A model generated the notes under the pieces. That model was not told the origin of the DNA. It did no database searches and saw only the letters and a list, made by a program, of their open reading frames with translations. A stretch of 64,000 nucleotides of DNA from Toxorhynchites rutilus septentrionalis (Eukaryota; Arthropoda; Insecta; Diptera; Culicidae), in contig NC_073744.1 of the NCBI RefSeq assembly GCF_029784135.1, forward strand, positions 81,137,935-81,201,934, written 5' to 3'. This document shows positions 31,803 to 43,973 of the stretch, piece after piece. The position numbers and the translations under genes are program-made. Within the stretch, counting starts at the first letter, position 1; every line of letters starts with the position of its first letter.

Positions 31803-32160
31803 GCCCTGAAAAGGGCCGATGATTATATGCTAAGCTAATATAGCACCCTCTCCTTGGATTCGATGGGCCAGCTGAATGTCCTTGGGCATGATGTGACGCG
31901 TTTTGCGTGGATAGCACACAAATTTGTATCTTCGAATAAGCCTCCTGCAGCGTCATAACCGCGGAACTTTGGAAGCGCAAGTCGGTTTGGAAGTCCTGAG
32001 CAATTCCACGATCCAAAAGCTGCAAAGGTAGCTTGCGGATCAGCAATTCGGTCGACTTCCGATAGCGATGAATTTCACGCAAAGTTCCCGGTCGATAGCG
32101 ATGTGGCTTCTTCACCTATCCTGCGGCTGGTGCGCTTATCCGAGCTGCTTTCGTGTGCCT
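31803..32160 (-). pseudogene. Histone H3 pseudogene 1 with 3' stem-loop
   Basis: On the minus strand the frame reads [11 protein letters not shown], a stop, then [47 protein letters not shown] and, after a frameshift, the CAIHAKRV and [11 protein letters not shown] segments. It spans about residue 23 to the end of H3. The GCCCTTTTCAGGGC stem-loop (31803-31816) follows at the 3' end. The VAL after RPGT and several lysine/arginine positions are altered. Stops and a frameshift make it non-coding. Confidence 0.88.
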
Positions 32161-32356
32161 TACCACTGAAAGACTAACTATCTATCTGCTTGGTCCCAAA
32201 CAAACGAGTCGTCACGGTGCGAGAGTAGAGTAAGAAATGAACGAAAGCAAAGGAAGCGTCATATTATAAACCATAAAAGTATAGAATCTAAACCCCACCC
32301 TTATTATATTCGTTGCTTACACTGAGAGAGAAACGAATAACATCGAAGTAAGTATA

Positions 32357-32581
32357 CAGTAATGTATTTGAATCCGGACACTTTGCGTTACATTTAATAC
32401 CATACCGCAGCCACAACATTTCCTGCATGTTGAATTAATGCGATTGATAAGTAACTATCAAGAAACTATCAGTAACTATATTAGCAACTATTAATCGCAT
32501 AAATTCAACATGAAAAAAATGCTATGGCTGTGGTATGATATTGAATGTAATGCAAAGTGTCCGGATTCAAAAGCATTACTG
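32357..32581. mobile_element. 225-bp TA-flanked hairpin MITE
   Basis: The ends CAGTAATG and CATTACTG are flanked by TA. The arms are inverted over about 60 bp (GAATCCGGACACTTTGC against its complement). It sits between H3 pseudogenes inside R2. Confidence 0.75.
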
Positions 32582-33255
32582 TAAAAAAGAGTTAACTCGA
32601 CTGAAATTTTATCGGTTCGGCCTGCAAAAACGAAATTAAGAGCCCCCGCCGACTGCAGACTGACTTGACGACCGATAGTTCGGTCGGCTTCTTAATCAGT
32701 ACGGAGAAAAAAAGTCTGTAGTGTACAGCATAATGCATAGACGTAAGTATGAGCTTCCCCATCTCGCATTCCAATAAGATTAATGGGTATCCAAGTGGAC
32801 GCGCTACATACGGATACGAATGATTTCAAAAACCTGTTTTCGAAGCTATCATTAAGCTATTGAAACAATTTTTCGACTCAATAAATAGCAATCATATAAC
32901 TCTTGGACATTTTATCTTTTGTATGAAATGATTATCATACTGTTCCGTTGATCCGAAGCAGAATGAATCACGCTTAAAGAAGGAATTGATTTTTTCTTGG
33001 AATTTAGTCAGCAGAAATAATGCCCTTTCCCAACAATTAAAAACGACAAACGGTAAACTGTTTCATCAAAGTGATTTCTTCGATATGGGGATATATTCAC
33101 TACATCATGTCATATATTTCATATTTTTCATTATGAAATCCATATCCATGGCACCTATCGGTATCGAATTATCATCGACACCACGATTTTCGCTAAATGC
33201 TCCTTTCAGTTCGGCCTGTAAAAAACTTTTCTGAACTCTAATCCATCAAATTTGG

Positions 33256-33660
33256 AGCCATGAAAAGGGCTGTTGATTATATGCTAAGCTAATATAGCAC
33301 GCTCTCCTCGGATACGATGGGCCAGCTGGATGTCCTTGGGCATGATGTGACGCGTTCACACAAATTGGTATCTTCTAATAAGCCTCCTGCAGCGTCATAA
33401 CCGCGGAACTTTGGAAGCGCAAGTCGGTTTTGAAGTCCTGAGCAATTCCACGAACCAAATGCTGCAAAGGTAGCTTGCGGATCAGCAATTCGGTCGACTT
33501 CTGATAGCGACGAATTTCATGCGAAGTTCCCGGTCGATAGCGATGTGGCTTCTTCACGCTTCCTGCGGCTGGTGCGCTTATCCGAGCTGCTTTCGTGGTG
33601 CCTTACCACCGAAGGACTAACGAGCTGTCTGCTTAGTCCCGATGAAACGAGTCCTCACGG
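33256..33660 (-). pseudogene. Histone H3 pseudogene 2 (left arm)
   Basis: The minus strand gives [51 protein letters not shown] and MTLQEAY, then breaks. The AGCCCTTTTCATGGCT stem-loop (33256-33271, one mismatch) follows. A segment around CAIHAKRV is partly deleted relative to pseudogene 1. The N-terminal region is disrupted by stops. Confidence 0.87.
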
Positions 33661-33809
33661 TGCGAGAGTAGAGTAAGAAATGAACGAAAGCAAGGGAAGT
33701 GTCATTTTATAAAACATAAAAGAATCGAATGTAAACCCCACCCTCTTTATTATATAAGCTTACTGTATACTCACGAATATAATAAGGGTGGGATTTAGAT
33801 TCTATACTT

Positions 33810-34284
<475 letters not shown>

Positions 34285-35189
34285 TCCAAATTTGATGGAT
34301 TAGAGTACAGAAAAGTTTTTTACAGGCCGAACTGAAAGGAGCATTTAGCGAAAATCGTGGTTTCGATAATAATTCGTTACCGATAGGTGCCATGGATATG
34401 GATTTCCTTATGAAAAATATGAAATACATGACATGATGTAGTGAATATATCCGAAGAAATCACTTTGGTGAAACTGCATTAAAAAATTATTTGTGTACGA
34501 ATGCCGCAATCGATAGTCGACTCTAATTTGCGCTGGGTAATTTCCTCGGAGGACTCGATTCCTCCTTTGAGCATTAATAATCTCTTTCTGGCAAAACGAT
34601 GTGGTATTAATCACATTATTTGAATGATAGAATGAAGAAGTTTTCTGCCAATTTCCTTCAACCTCCAAACGTATCTTTCTCCCGTTTGTCGTTTTCGCGT
34701 TCGCTAATCCTCTCTCACAACACCCATTTCTAGTTTGAGAAATTGTTGAGTAAACATTGTTTGCCAGTGCGCGTAGAGCGGGAATTCCTAAAGATTCATT
34801 GCACCTCTAATAAATTGCCGAAAGACGTGGTCTTACGTTGATCGCACTTGATTGAAAAAATCTAAAACGAAATGTATTTGGTCGAAGTATTATATGAGTA
34901 GAAAGCAAATAATCGCTCGAAAATGACTTGATTTTCGCGATGTGAAACATTTTCCGTTTTTCATGTTATGCATCCAATATTGGATACGAAAATTTCCACT
35001 GATGGGGAAAAAAATATTCAGAAGCTTTCCTGTTAATTGCGATTGATTGAAAAATAACAAAACCAAATGTATTTGGTTGCAGTGTTATATGGATAGAAAA
35101 CATTAAAATAAACTATTTCGCATGAATGTATTTTTCAATTCCCAGGGGAACTGGCAGATTATTTTTCAGCAACGATGATAGCAACGAGA

Positions 35190-35222
35190 ATTCCGCGCGT
35201 GTATGTGTGTGTGTGTGTGTGT
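35190..35222 (+). repeat. GT-rich microsatellite in R2
   Basis: A GCGTGTATGTGTGTGTGTGT-type tract lies at the position where R1 has a shorter GT run and received the SINE. Confidence 0.7.
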
Positions 35223-35965
35223 GGCGGCTGCTCCGATGTTTCAAGCGGAACCGTGGCATCACTCTCCTCCTGATGGATTCCCTTTTGGCCTTAGGTGCAC
35301 AAACAGGCTCTTGGTGACACCGTTCATCAGCGTTTTCATGATAAACGAAATTAGCTTCACAACAACAGCGACAACATGCTCCAATCGCTGTTCAATCATA
35401 ACTGAGTGGGTTTACGAGCGCCGCTCGCTTATATACCGATTTTTGATTTCAATAGCCTGTTTTGAAAGCAATTTTAAGACTATTGAAACAAGTTTTTGGA
35501 TGAAAAAGTAACAAGTATATGACGCGTAGACATTTTATCTTTCAAATGAAGTGTTTATCATACCATTTCGTTCAGTTGTTTAAGAACTATTAACGCTCAA
35601 AATCTCGGTCTCCAGCGTAACGCTTTCGTTCTCGAAACTTTGGTTTTACACCTCGGTATAGAAATGAAAGACGTAGTCCTACGTCAAAACAGTTTTTCCA
35701 TGGTGACCCTAACGTAACATAGATAGAAAAAAACTTTGTTCTACAAAGATGTCTCAAATAATTGAATTTTGTCGAACTATGTTTACCTCTAACTACAAAG
35801 ATAAGAAAGTTATATTTTTTATTTCATAGACAATTTTGGTCACCCTATTTTTGATAACATAAAAACGAGCGCTCTGTCATGTGTAACAACTTTGTCTAAG
35901 ACTGTTTTTGTCTAGAGAATAACTGTCGAGCTCTAAATGCCCATATATTTGCACTTCCTAGAAGG

Positions 35966-36552
35966 AAACTATTTGCTTCCTTTCTATGCCTATAGTTGGA
36001 TCAATTATCATCACGTTGATGATCATAGGATGATCATTCAAATTAAAACGTTTTAGACCTTGATTGCAGAGTGTAATATAAAACTTTATCGAATTGGTCT
36101 TGAAATCAGCTACGGCGTTGTGTAAAATTTTACATACTGACAAATATTCATTGATCAACATTTCCATAGCAGCACCTACATAAACATTATCCAAACTGGC
36201 ATACTTTTGCTGATTGGACTGAAAATCAATAAAAGTGAGGCAAATTTGTGAGAAAACACCGTATCTTACTTCTGTGTGCTCATACTAGATATATAGATAG
36301 AGAAAGACGGTAATCGTCATAAAAGTCCTCGATGTGAGTGAAGCGGAGTAGGATTCTTACAACTGGAAGAAAAGAATATAATTTTAGAGAGTAAAAAACT
36401 TGAAAATCTCGAAAAAAAAAACTGGATAAAACTGTGAAAATTTTAGAAAAACTGGAGATTTTTGGCCTTTGGCTGTTTCGCTCGCATACTTTAATACTTT
36501 AATACTGGTAATATACAGGAAAAACTAGAAGGTTGGCAACCCTGCTGATAAT
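35966..36552. other. Stretch with no recognised gene
   Basis: A short CTAGATATATAGATAGAG motif near 36281 recalls Helitron 5' ends, and GGTTGGCAACCCTG near 36530 recalls a repeat end. Neither can be assigned. Confidence 0.3.
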
Positions 36553-36672
36553 AAAACTTTAAAATTACTATCACAGTTGATACTTTAGAGTAACCTTTTA
36601 GTTATATCTTCAGGGCATCAAGCATTTCAAGATATTATTATAGAGTGCTGTCCGAAATATGATTCGGAACGG
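36553..36672 (-). mobile_element. End fragment of the TA-flanked MITE
   Basis: About 120 bp match the distal end of the 645-bp MITE and finish CCGAAATATGATTCGGAACGG, then TA. It is followed directly by a copy of the R-type start (GATATAACCGCAAG, GACGTAGGGTTACC, AATCATTTGTTTGAA) to about 36840. Confidence 0.7.
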
Positions 36673-37146
36673 TATCTGTGATATAACCGCAAGGTAGACG
36701 TAGGGTTACCGTTGGCTTAGTAATCATTTGTTTGAATTTATGTTATTTATGTTATCATGTTATTATTTTACCATGTTTGTCACATGTTGCTTCTGTATCA
36801 ATTCTCAATGAATGAATGAATAAATGGATATTTTAAATTATAATTTGAATTCTTCTTATTATCTATCCCTTATAACCTGGCAATAGAAATTTGATTCCTG
36901 ATTAATTACCATCCTTAACGATCCTATACTCGCGCGCTGGTCCCACAGACCGCAAAATCCATAATTCGTCGATTTCTCAGAAAATATCAGCACTATGACT
37001 TTGCAACTCTCAGTAGCTCAGAACCCATGACTACCCCAGTACTCTACAAGTTCTCAGTCGACTTAGATTGATTATAAAATCATTTAAAAGAGAATCGAAA
37101 TACACAATTGATTTTGATTGAAGGTCACTTAATTTCGGAAGTAATA

Positions 37147-38045
37147 GGAGTACCGGTAAGTTTCTTCGTTTTTTTTTCGTTTCCAAGTATGTTTAGACCG
37201 TTTAGACTTTGCTCGTATTGTGGCCTTTTTTCCTCCAGTGCATGACTCAAACGCATCAATTGTCGTCGGTAGAGGTCCCCCTTAATGGTTTCATTCGGTT
37301 TTAGCAGCTCATAGTACACCACACTCAGCTGGTCCCACCAAATAGACGGCATAACCTTCTGGCCGTGAATATTCCGCGCGGCCGTCGATGTTGATGCATG
37401 GCCGGGGTATCCATACGTTGCCCGATGTTTAGGATTGTCGTAATGCACTCACTTTTCATCGCTAGTAACGATTCGATGCAAAAAAAAACCTTTCTTTTAT
37501 GCCGTTGGAGCAATTGTTCGCACGTGAAAAAACGCCGTCGACGTCTCGTGGTTTCAATTCATATGGTACCCAATGTCCTATTTTTCCCCATTGCTTTTAA
37601 ACGATCGAATATAGTTTGCTGAGCTACTCCAAGTGTGTCTGCTTGTTCTTGTTGCGTTTGTGACGGATATTGATCGAGTAAAGCCTCCAATTCTTCATTT
37701 TCAAACTTTTTTGGCGGTCCGGAACGTTCTTCGTCTTCCAAGTCAAAATTACCACTTTGAAACCGTGCACACCACGTCTGACACGTTCGCGATGACATTC
37801 CGCAGCTTTTTTCTTCATATTAAGGTAATGAAGTAACACTCCCCGCAAAAACACTCTCGTTGGTACGAAATTCGACATATTCAAAGTGGCAAAAAACTAT
37901 AATTTACGATTCAACTTTTTGAAATATACCGAAAAAGACATGCAATAATAGTAGCTTTCCAACGAATGTCTGGAAAATTGATTCACTGGAATAATGATCA
38001 AGTTGGCGTAACTGTTGTAAAACCGAAGAAACTTACTGGTACACC
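37147..38045 (-). mobile_element. Mariner (DD34D-type) remnant with both ends
   Basis: The ends GGAGTACCGGTAAGTTTCTT (left) and AAGAAACTTACTGGTACACC (right) are inverted repeats flanked by TA. The 899-bp copy keeps the N-terminal two thirds of a mariner transposase and has lost the catalytic C-terminus. Confidence 0.85.
37180..37884 (-). pseudogene. Mariner transposase pseudogene (C-terminally deleted)
   Basis: Broken minus-strand frames read FVPTRVFLRGVLLHYLNMKK and TCQTWCARFQSGNFDLEDEE (helix-turn-helix/linker). They continue with LEALLDQYPSQTQQEQADTL, VTSDEK with a stop in place of tryptophan just after (near 37446), HYDNPKHRATYGYPG, and GQKVMPSIWWDQLSVVYYEL. The first catalytic aspartate (TSDEK) remains. 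The second and third are lost with the deletion after EKRPQYEQS. It is inactive. Confidence 0.86.
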
Positions 38046-39214
38046 TAATATTTTTGTCAGAGAAGTTCTTCTTCTTCTTCTTCTTTTTGGCTTCAAGAGG
38101 GTTTAAACTTTTCAGTTCATTCGCCTCTAGAGAGAAGTTCTTCTGAAATAGTAAAAACCCATAGGATTAGCTCCCACATTAGTTTTTGGACCCACTTTGG
38201 ATATGAGATTTTCATGGTTTGAGGAGAATTTACTCGAAAAGCCTGGTTTTGATAGTTTACCATCAACACGGTTGAACAGTCAGAAGTGCAACAAAGTACT
38301 TCAGAATCATTTACTGCTATTTTTGCGTCAAAAACAAGGTGTTAATTGGGTAATCAATACATAAAATCCGGAATATCATGGCATGGTTTAATGAATAGGG
38401 GTTCCGAATTCTGGACTGCTCAGCGTGTTTACCAAATCAAACTCCTGTCAAAAATTCATGAGAATTGATCGTACAAATAGCAGAAGCAACTTACAAGCAA
38501 TATGAGTGATTTGAAAGGGGTTAAACAAGCAGTATCCTCTGCGTAGAACGAGATACACACTACAACATGGTGCAGCTTGGTCGAAACTACCCCGAATGTG
38601 TTATTTGAACTGGTTGAGAGTTCAAGATGATCTACGAAATTAGATACTTATTGTAATTCATGTAAAATTGACGTGAGAGTTTTTCCATCTGGTTCTATAG
38701 TTATAACACTGGAATTTTAGTTTTTTTAATGTTTCGCACCCCATGCATTGCTATGAACTAAGAGTCGACAACAACCCACAGCTAAACAAACTTGAGGCAT
38801 CTACCTTTTTTTTCCTATCCCACGACTACCAACACATCACAGAGAATTGGTAGAAGAACAGACTAAGCTGTTGAAAAAGCAGACGAGCAAACTGAGAAGT
38901 CTTGGAGGGTTAAGAATATGAGAGCGCCAGCAGTTAAGTAGTAGTAGCTCTTATAATAAATTGTGTCGCCGTTCTATCATGGGCCTTCTAAATTGAACAG
39001 TTCAGTAATAATCTTGTCTTAGCATCAATCATTTTATTGAGATTCCGCTCTTCTGTGAAAAAGACAAGATAATTGTACAAAATAAAGAATACAGTAATAC
39101 AGTAATAATATAGACCACTGTATACTAATAAATTTCCCATAGGATGAGATCTTGTTTGCAACGTGCCTAAACAACAACTATCCGTAATCAACTATATATT
39201 TTAGTGTCATTATT
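38046..39214. other. Stretch with no recognised gene apart from the 58-bp retroposon
   Basis: No frame with family resemblance was seen. It lies 3' of the transporter gene and is probably intergenic. Confidence 0.35.
38073..38130 (-). mobile_element. 58-bp retroposon with 14-bp target duplication
   Basis: A TCTTCTTCTTCTTTTTGG tract is followed by AGAGGGTTTAAACTTTTCAG and TTCATTCGCCTCTAG. It is bounded by AGAGAAGTTCTTCT on both sides (38059-38072 and 38131-38144). It is the same unit as at 39462 and 4266. Confidence 0.78.
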
Positions 39215-39222
39215 CTACCTTT
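39215..39222 (-). terminator. Likely poly(A) signal of the SLC17 gene
   Basis: The minus strand has AATAAAGG here, about 405 bases past the transporter stop codon. It is the first good AATAAA seen on that strand. Confidence 0.4.
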
Positions 39223-39461
39223 ATTATTGTGTATCACTGAATCTTTCTATAGAATTATGTATACATCACATATCCCTTAGTTGCTTTCAAGATATCATAT
39301 TGAATTCTTTCGAGTGGTTATGCATAAAAATGTTACAATCAACTATTAATACATTTCATTCTTAGATTTAGAGTGCACCATGTTTGTATTCCTTATATTA
39401 TAGTATACTAAAAATGTACATAAATTATAACTGCATTGTGCACTTTCTCCCAACTCACACT

Positions 39462-39521
39462 TTCTTTCTTTCTTTGTTTGTTTTTAAGAGGCTTTAAACT
39501 TTGCAGTTCATTCGCCTCTAA
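39462..39521 (-). mobile_element. 60-bp retroposon in the SLC17 3' untranslated region
   Basis: TTCTTTCTTTCTTTGTTTG and then TAAGAGGCTTTAAACTTTGC and AGTTCATTCGCCTCTAA are bounded by the perfect 11-bp duplication CAACTCACACT (39451-39461 and 39522-39532). If the poly(A) signal at 39215 is used, it lies within the transcribed 3' region. Confidence 0.85.
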
Positions 39522-39626
39522 CAACTCACACTATTTTGGAATCGATTCAAGTTTGCTCATTACATTACAATCTTACCCTAATAAAACAATACCAAGTACT
39601 AGACTCCCCGAATGGGAACATACACA

Positions 39627-39899
39627 CTAGTTGTCACTGCTGCTACTGTTACCGTCGTTATCGTCGTCGTCATGGTATCTATACCCACGGCCGCCACCAC
39701 CACCACTGCTGCCAATTACCTTCAGCATGGGCTGATTCGCGATAACTGCTGAATCGTCCGTCGATATGATCTCTGCGTCCGGTATAGGATAATTCCAGGA
39801 CTGAATCTCGGCCGTACCGAACAGCTGAAATATCAAGTAGGAACTGATGGCCACAACGGAACTCACACCGAACACATGCTGCCACTGGTTAATGTTTTG
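39627..39899 (-). CDS. SLC17-family transporter, last coding exon
   Basis: The acceptor TTAAATTTCAG precedes 39899. The exon opens QNINQWQHVFGVSSVVAISS, continues through YLIFQLFGTAEIQSWNYP (last membrane helix and the conserved Q-x-W of the family), and ends in a cytosolic tail with GGGGGRG, RYHDDDDNDG and SSSSDN before TAG. Joining to the upstream exon at MVTDA gives an uninterrupted frame. The Gly/Asp/Ser-rich tail is encoded by GGT/GAC-type repeats and is probably fast evolving. Confidence 0.9.
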   Translation of the reverse strand, partial: QNINQWQHVFGVSSVVAISSYLIFQLFGTAEIQSWNYPIPDAEIISTDDSAVIANQPMLKVIGSSGGGGGRGYRYHDDDDNDGNSSSSDN

Positions 39900-40145
39900 C
39901 TGAAATTTAAGTAACAGGATTAGGAAAAACTTCATGAAAATTGTTGTTTGAATCTATTTTTGAAAAAAAATTGTTTTTGTTTTCGAGTGTGAAACAATAG
40001 AAACACATGATAGTACGATAAAGATGTCACACAACGCAGTGCGATTTCAAATGAGATTTTAAAACCGAGCCCGATGTTCAATGATATGATACAATGATTC
40101 AACGCAAAAGTTAACATTTTTACAAGCAACGGAACGAATACTCAC

Positions 40146-41467
40146 CGCATCGGTCACCATGATTCCGCTAGCGAGTGGCTGTAGAAAGGATGCCGTCATG
40201 TGAATCGTCTGTGCAAATGCCAGCACCGGTCCGGCTAAATTTGGTGCAATGTCCACTATATTCGCCATTGCACCCGCATACGATGCCGTAATAAAGGTAA
40301 CTGCCACAAACCACAGGACAAGCACTGCGATTAGGTTAGATCCTAGGTAACCAACAAGTAGTACAAGGACACCCGGAACAATTTGCGAGAGAGCGGTGAA
40401 AAGTTTCCTCACGTTTGTCAATGTCATCATTTTCTTGTCCATCAAAATATCCGCGATGTAACAGAATAGCACCGAGGACAGGTAGGAACAGAGGAAAGGC
40501 GTCCCGCTTAGCAGACCATTCTCCTTGATGTCGAAGCAGAGGATTTTCTGCATGAACTCCGGACCGGACATAATGAAGGTATAGTGGACCCAGATGCGAC
40601 CAAAGGTAGTCAGCCCAATCGCCCACACCGGTACCGAGGTGAAAATCTTTTTCCATGGTACTTTCATGCCTTGTCCGTTCTTGATGTCCTCGCTGACATT
40701 CAGCTCGATGTACTCCAATTCCTCTGAAGTGATGCGTGGATGTTCCTGTGGTGTATTATACGCCAATAGATACCAAAACACACACCAAATCATGCCGATT
40801 GTTCCCGTGGTGTAGAATACCAGCCTCCAACCGAAATAAGCAATGATAAAGCCACAGAGCGGATAGGTCAAACCAATCCCAATACTGAATCCTTGAAAAC
40901 TGGACATAAATCGACTGCGTTCCACCGGTGGAATCCAATAGCCAACGATGGCATACATAGCGGGCCAAGTTAATCCACTCGCGAAACCTTGAACCGATCG
41001 GAGCATAATAACGGCACCATAGTGTATATCCGCGGCATACGGAATGCATAGACTGCTGGCGGCCGTGAAAAACTGGCTCCAGCCAAATACACTCTTCGTT
41101 CCAAAATACTGAGTGGCCACACCACCAACAACCTGGGACAGCACATAGCACCAGTAGAACGATCCTTTGATAACCGATTGTACCGTCGAGTCCCAATCGA
41201 AATCACCATAATATTCTCTCGTTTCCGTTCCGTGTAGATCGGCTTCATCCGTGTTGTTCAGTAGCATCGTATAGTTAGTGTCAACTCCGTTCATTGTTGG
41301 AATGTATGCTGCCGAAGAGGACACACAGTTATCGTTGGAGGATGAGTTTGGGTTATTGTCTCGAACCATAGCCACAAGGGCAAAATTAATGTCGTTACGC
41401 ATCATGAATGACACGAGAAAGCCGGACCAAGACAAAAAGTATAGCACCAACCTAGCCGGAATGCGAT
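40146..41467 (-). CDS. SLC17-family (sialin / inorganic-phosphate cotransporter type) transporter, main exon
   Basis: The exon starts after a TTTTGCAG acceptor at 41468 and ends at a GTGAGT donor, giving about 440 codons. It reads IPARLVLYFLSWSGFLVSFM (TM1) and RNDINFALVAMV. A long Ser/Asn-rich extracellular loop with several N-x-S/T sites follows. Then come the family motifs: GSFYWCYVLSQVVGGVATQY, RSVQGFASGLTWPAMYAIVG, YWIPPVERSRFMSSFQGFSI and GWRLVFYTTGTIGMIWCVFW. Five or so further membrane segments follow. These are major-facilitator carriers moving organic anions or phosphate with Na+ or H+. The substrate cannot be told from sequence. The frame is intact and appears functional. The initiator exon, probably short, was not found. 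Helitron debris starts 280 bp upstream, so the first intron is TE-laden. Confidence 0.93.
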
Positions 41468-41749
41468 CTGCAAAACAAATTATTATAGAATCAGTATTGG
41501 AAATATGCAGGCATAGAGTTAAATAATTGCGAACTTATATTAAGGGTTATCCATTAGCTACTCGACAGTTTTGTGTCTTCGTGAGAACGAACCCTTAAAA
41601 CATTAGTCGGCCCTAAGACAGTTTTAAATTGCTAAAATTGCTGCGTCGTTCGTATATCGTTATGTTTGTCTTCACCCAAAAAAGAAAAACAGAATACTTT
41701 GGAAAATATTTGAGATGATTAGAAAAATTCGAAAAAATTGACTCTGCAT
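41468..41749 (-). other. Probable intron 5' to the SLC17 main exon
   Basis: No coding exon with a suitable donor was identified here on the minus strand. The sequence merges into Helitron-derived DNA at about 41750. Confidence 0.4.
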
Positions 41750-42125
41750 ATCTTTTTTATATATAAAAGAGGGATTTTCCCATGTACGTGTAAAATATCA
41801 TCACAAGAGAACGGCTGATCAGATCTGTGTCGTTTAAATAATAATCTGGAATTCATCGTTAACGCACATCGTCTCATACGCACATTCGACTCTTTCCATG
41901 TTCTTCCTCAATAGCACTATCGTTCCCAAAGTTCGATTTCTCATCGTAGTATCAATTGCATCATTTTTAGTAGTGCTTAGTTGAGATTTCTATACCAAAC
42001 AACACGCCTTGGATGTATTCTGTGTGGCATACTCTAGAATGTGTGACGATATAAGTCAGAAAAAATTATTTGACGAAAAATGCCCGACCGTTTTGAAAGA
42101 ACACGATGAATATTGCACAAACATT

Positions 42126-42449
42126 ATGGCGGGTTTACATTAGGGAGATCTATAGCTATAGATGGATTTATTCACCTGAAAATAGATGTAAACGGGTGAG
42201 AATAAATATGATACACTTATTCGAGGTGTATATAACTTGAATAAATTCAGCATATGTAAAAGCTTGTGAATTTCTCACTGGTGAGAAATCACTAAAGTTG
42301 GATGCAGTTCTACTTCAGGTGAATAAATTCACCGAAAATATGAATATATTCATTATATAAGTTCACGCTAGTGTAAACGGTTGATGCGATTTCTATAAAT
42401 CTCATCATATTTCTTCACATGAATATATCACTAGTCTAAACCCACCCTT
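42126..42449. mobile_element. MITE with GGYGGGTTTA ends
   Basis: The left GGCGGGTTTACATTAG and right CTAGTCTAAACCCACC are inverted repeats. The interior is rich in TGAATATATTCA-like palindromes and internal copies of GGTGAATAAATTCACC. It is about 324 bp with no coding capacity. Confidence 0.65.
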
Positions 42450-42600
42450 AGACAACATGATTCTGCCACAGGTAGTCCATTCATGATGAACATCATTACT
42501 CATATTGAAATAATATTTATGAATAGCTATATCAGACGAATAAAATAAAGGAATGCGCTCGATGGATTTCATGTGTAACGTTTGATGTCATTATATGATT

Positions 42601-42852
42601 TCGTGAGCTGTTCCAACAATTCATGGTCGATATGTACGCGAAGGTAGAGAGCGAACAACTGCGATTCCTACAACTTAATCAACATAAGTGGCTTGAGGAA
42701 GAATACATTCACTTGGGAAACGCTATAATGAGCAACGCCGTAACAGCTTCAGAGGCAAAATTATCCGAACGGATTGCAATTTTGCATTCTGAAATCCGTT
42801 CGACTCAAGTCCAATCGAGTTGTGCAAATATGTCAGTCTTGCGACGCAATTA
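42601..42852 (+). pseudogene. Helitron N-terminal domain (Helitron_like_N) fragment
   Basis: The frame reads FMVDMYAKVESEQLRFLQLN, then QHKWLEEEYIHLGNAIMSN. This matches the segment of Helitron transposases before the Rep domain. It stops after about 75 residues, and no Rep motif (HUH) or helicase follows. Confidence 0.7.
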
Positions 42853-43337
42853 GACATAGACAACATTGAGCTCCGTGTTCATTTTCTGTGAAGCAAAAAT
42901 GCAAAATGGATACTCGGGAGGAATAAACACGCTTTTAAAACAATTTTTTAATGGATATTAATTTCACATCTCAAATTTCACAAATCAAGACATTCAATTG
43001 CAATTGAGAGAAAAATCTTAAACGAAAATTGTGTCCGACGATGATTTTATGTCATGGATAAGATTTTGGTGGAAATACAAGGAAATTTGTACACAAAAAA
43101 GTTAAATTAAGGTCAGGACTATGTCTTTAAAGTGTTTAAACGACATTGAGTGACATCTAGCGAATACGGATGAATTATTTTGACATTTATTTTGCAACAA
43201 GGCAAGGTTGCCACATTTGATCGGAGAAAAAAGCATTCAAATACGCTTGCAATACATTGGTTATGTTTTGTTCAACAGCCAAAATATTCTTTAGAAATAA
43301 TTTATACGACAGAACAACGTTTGCCGAATCAGCTAGT

Positions 43338-43543
43338 CTTTATATATAGAAGAGGGATGATATTGAAAACTAAAAGAGAAAATTCGAAAATAAGAAGTAG
43401 GCATATGTATGTTTCATAGAGAAAATTTAGATCAATTTTACAGATCAGAACGATAAAATACAAATTGTATTCGTTATTTTATCAACCATAATATTCTCTA
43501 GAAATAAATTATTTGGCAGAACAATGTTTGCCGGGTCAACTAG
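43338..43543 (+). mobile_element. 206-bp Helitron end pair (minimal copy)
   Basis: TTTATATATAGAAGAGGGATG at the left and TTTGCCGGGTCAACTAG at the right form a very short Helitron directly abutting the preceding one, with one T between the two termini. Confidence 0.6.
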
Positions 43544-43973
43544 TTATAATATAACATTATCTTCAGACACAATTTTTATTGATATTTTATATTTTTTCAT
43601 ATATTTTATCACTACTTGCAAGATAAGGTGATTTTCATTTACATTGAGTACTAGTTTAACTTAGAAAAAATAATTTTCATTCATAGTTTTTATTTTAAAA
43701 GTGTGCTCATTTCTCCTGCAAACCCATTTTGTCATGCCTTCTCCCCCATTCCGTAATACGAAGCTCAATGCCGTCAACGCGAATTGTCATTACTTTCCTA
43801 CGGTGTTGTTATTGTCTTTAGTTCAATAGGCATCAGGGTTGCCAACTATAATTTTCAAAAATCAGGGAAAATTAAATAAGAAATCAAGAAGAAATCAGGA
43901 TGGTTTATACTGGGTTATCCAGAAAGTTCGTACCGAATTTAGGAAGAACATAAACACCATTTTTATAGGCAAA
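43544..43973. other. Stretch with no recognised gene
   Basis: The segment 43820-43970 (GGTTGCCAACTATAATT and following) is related to 61360-61480 and is probably another repeat. Nothing else is visible. Confidence 0.35.

Larger units (their letters stand above)
41750..43336 (+). mobile_element. Helitron remnant with protein-coding fragment
   Basis: The 5' side has TTTATATATAAAAGAGGGATT. The 3' side ends GTTTGCCGAATCAGCTAG (CTAG terminus). The interior holds a piece of the Helitron N-terminal domain (42601-42852), marking it as derived from an autonomous element. It is interrupted by a MITE at 42126. Confidence 0.65.

Noticed and set aside
40594..41196. Additional overlapping frames opposite or within the transporter exon
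   Set aside because: They are alternative-frame shadows of the SLC17 exon, which alone shows family motifs and splice sites.
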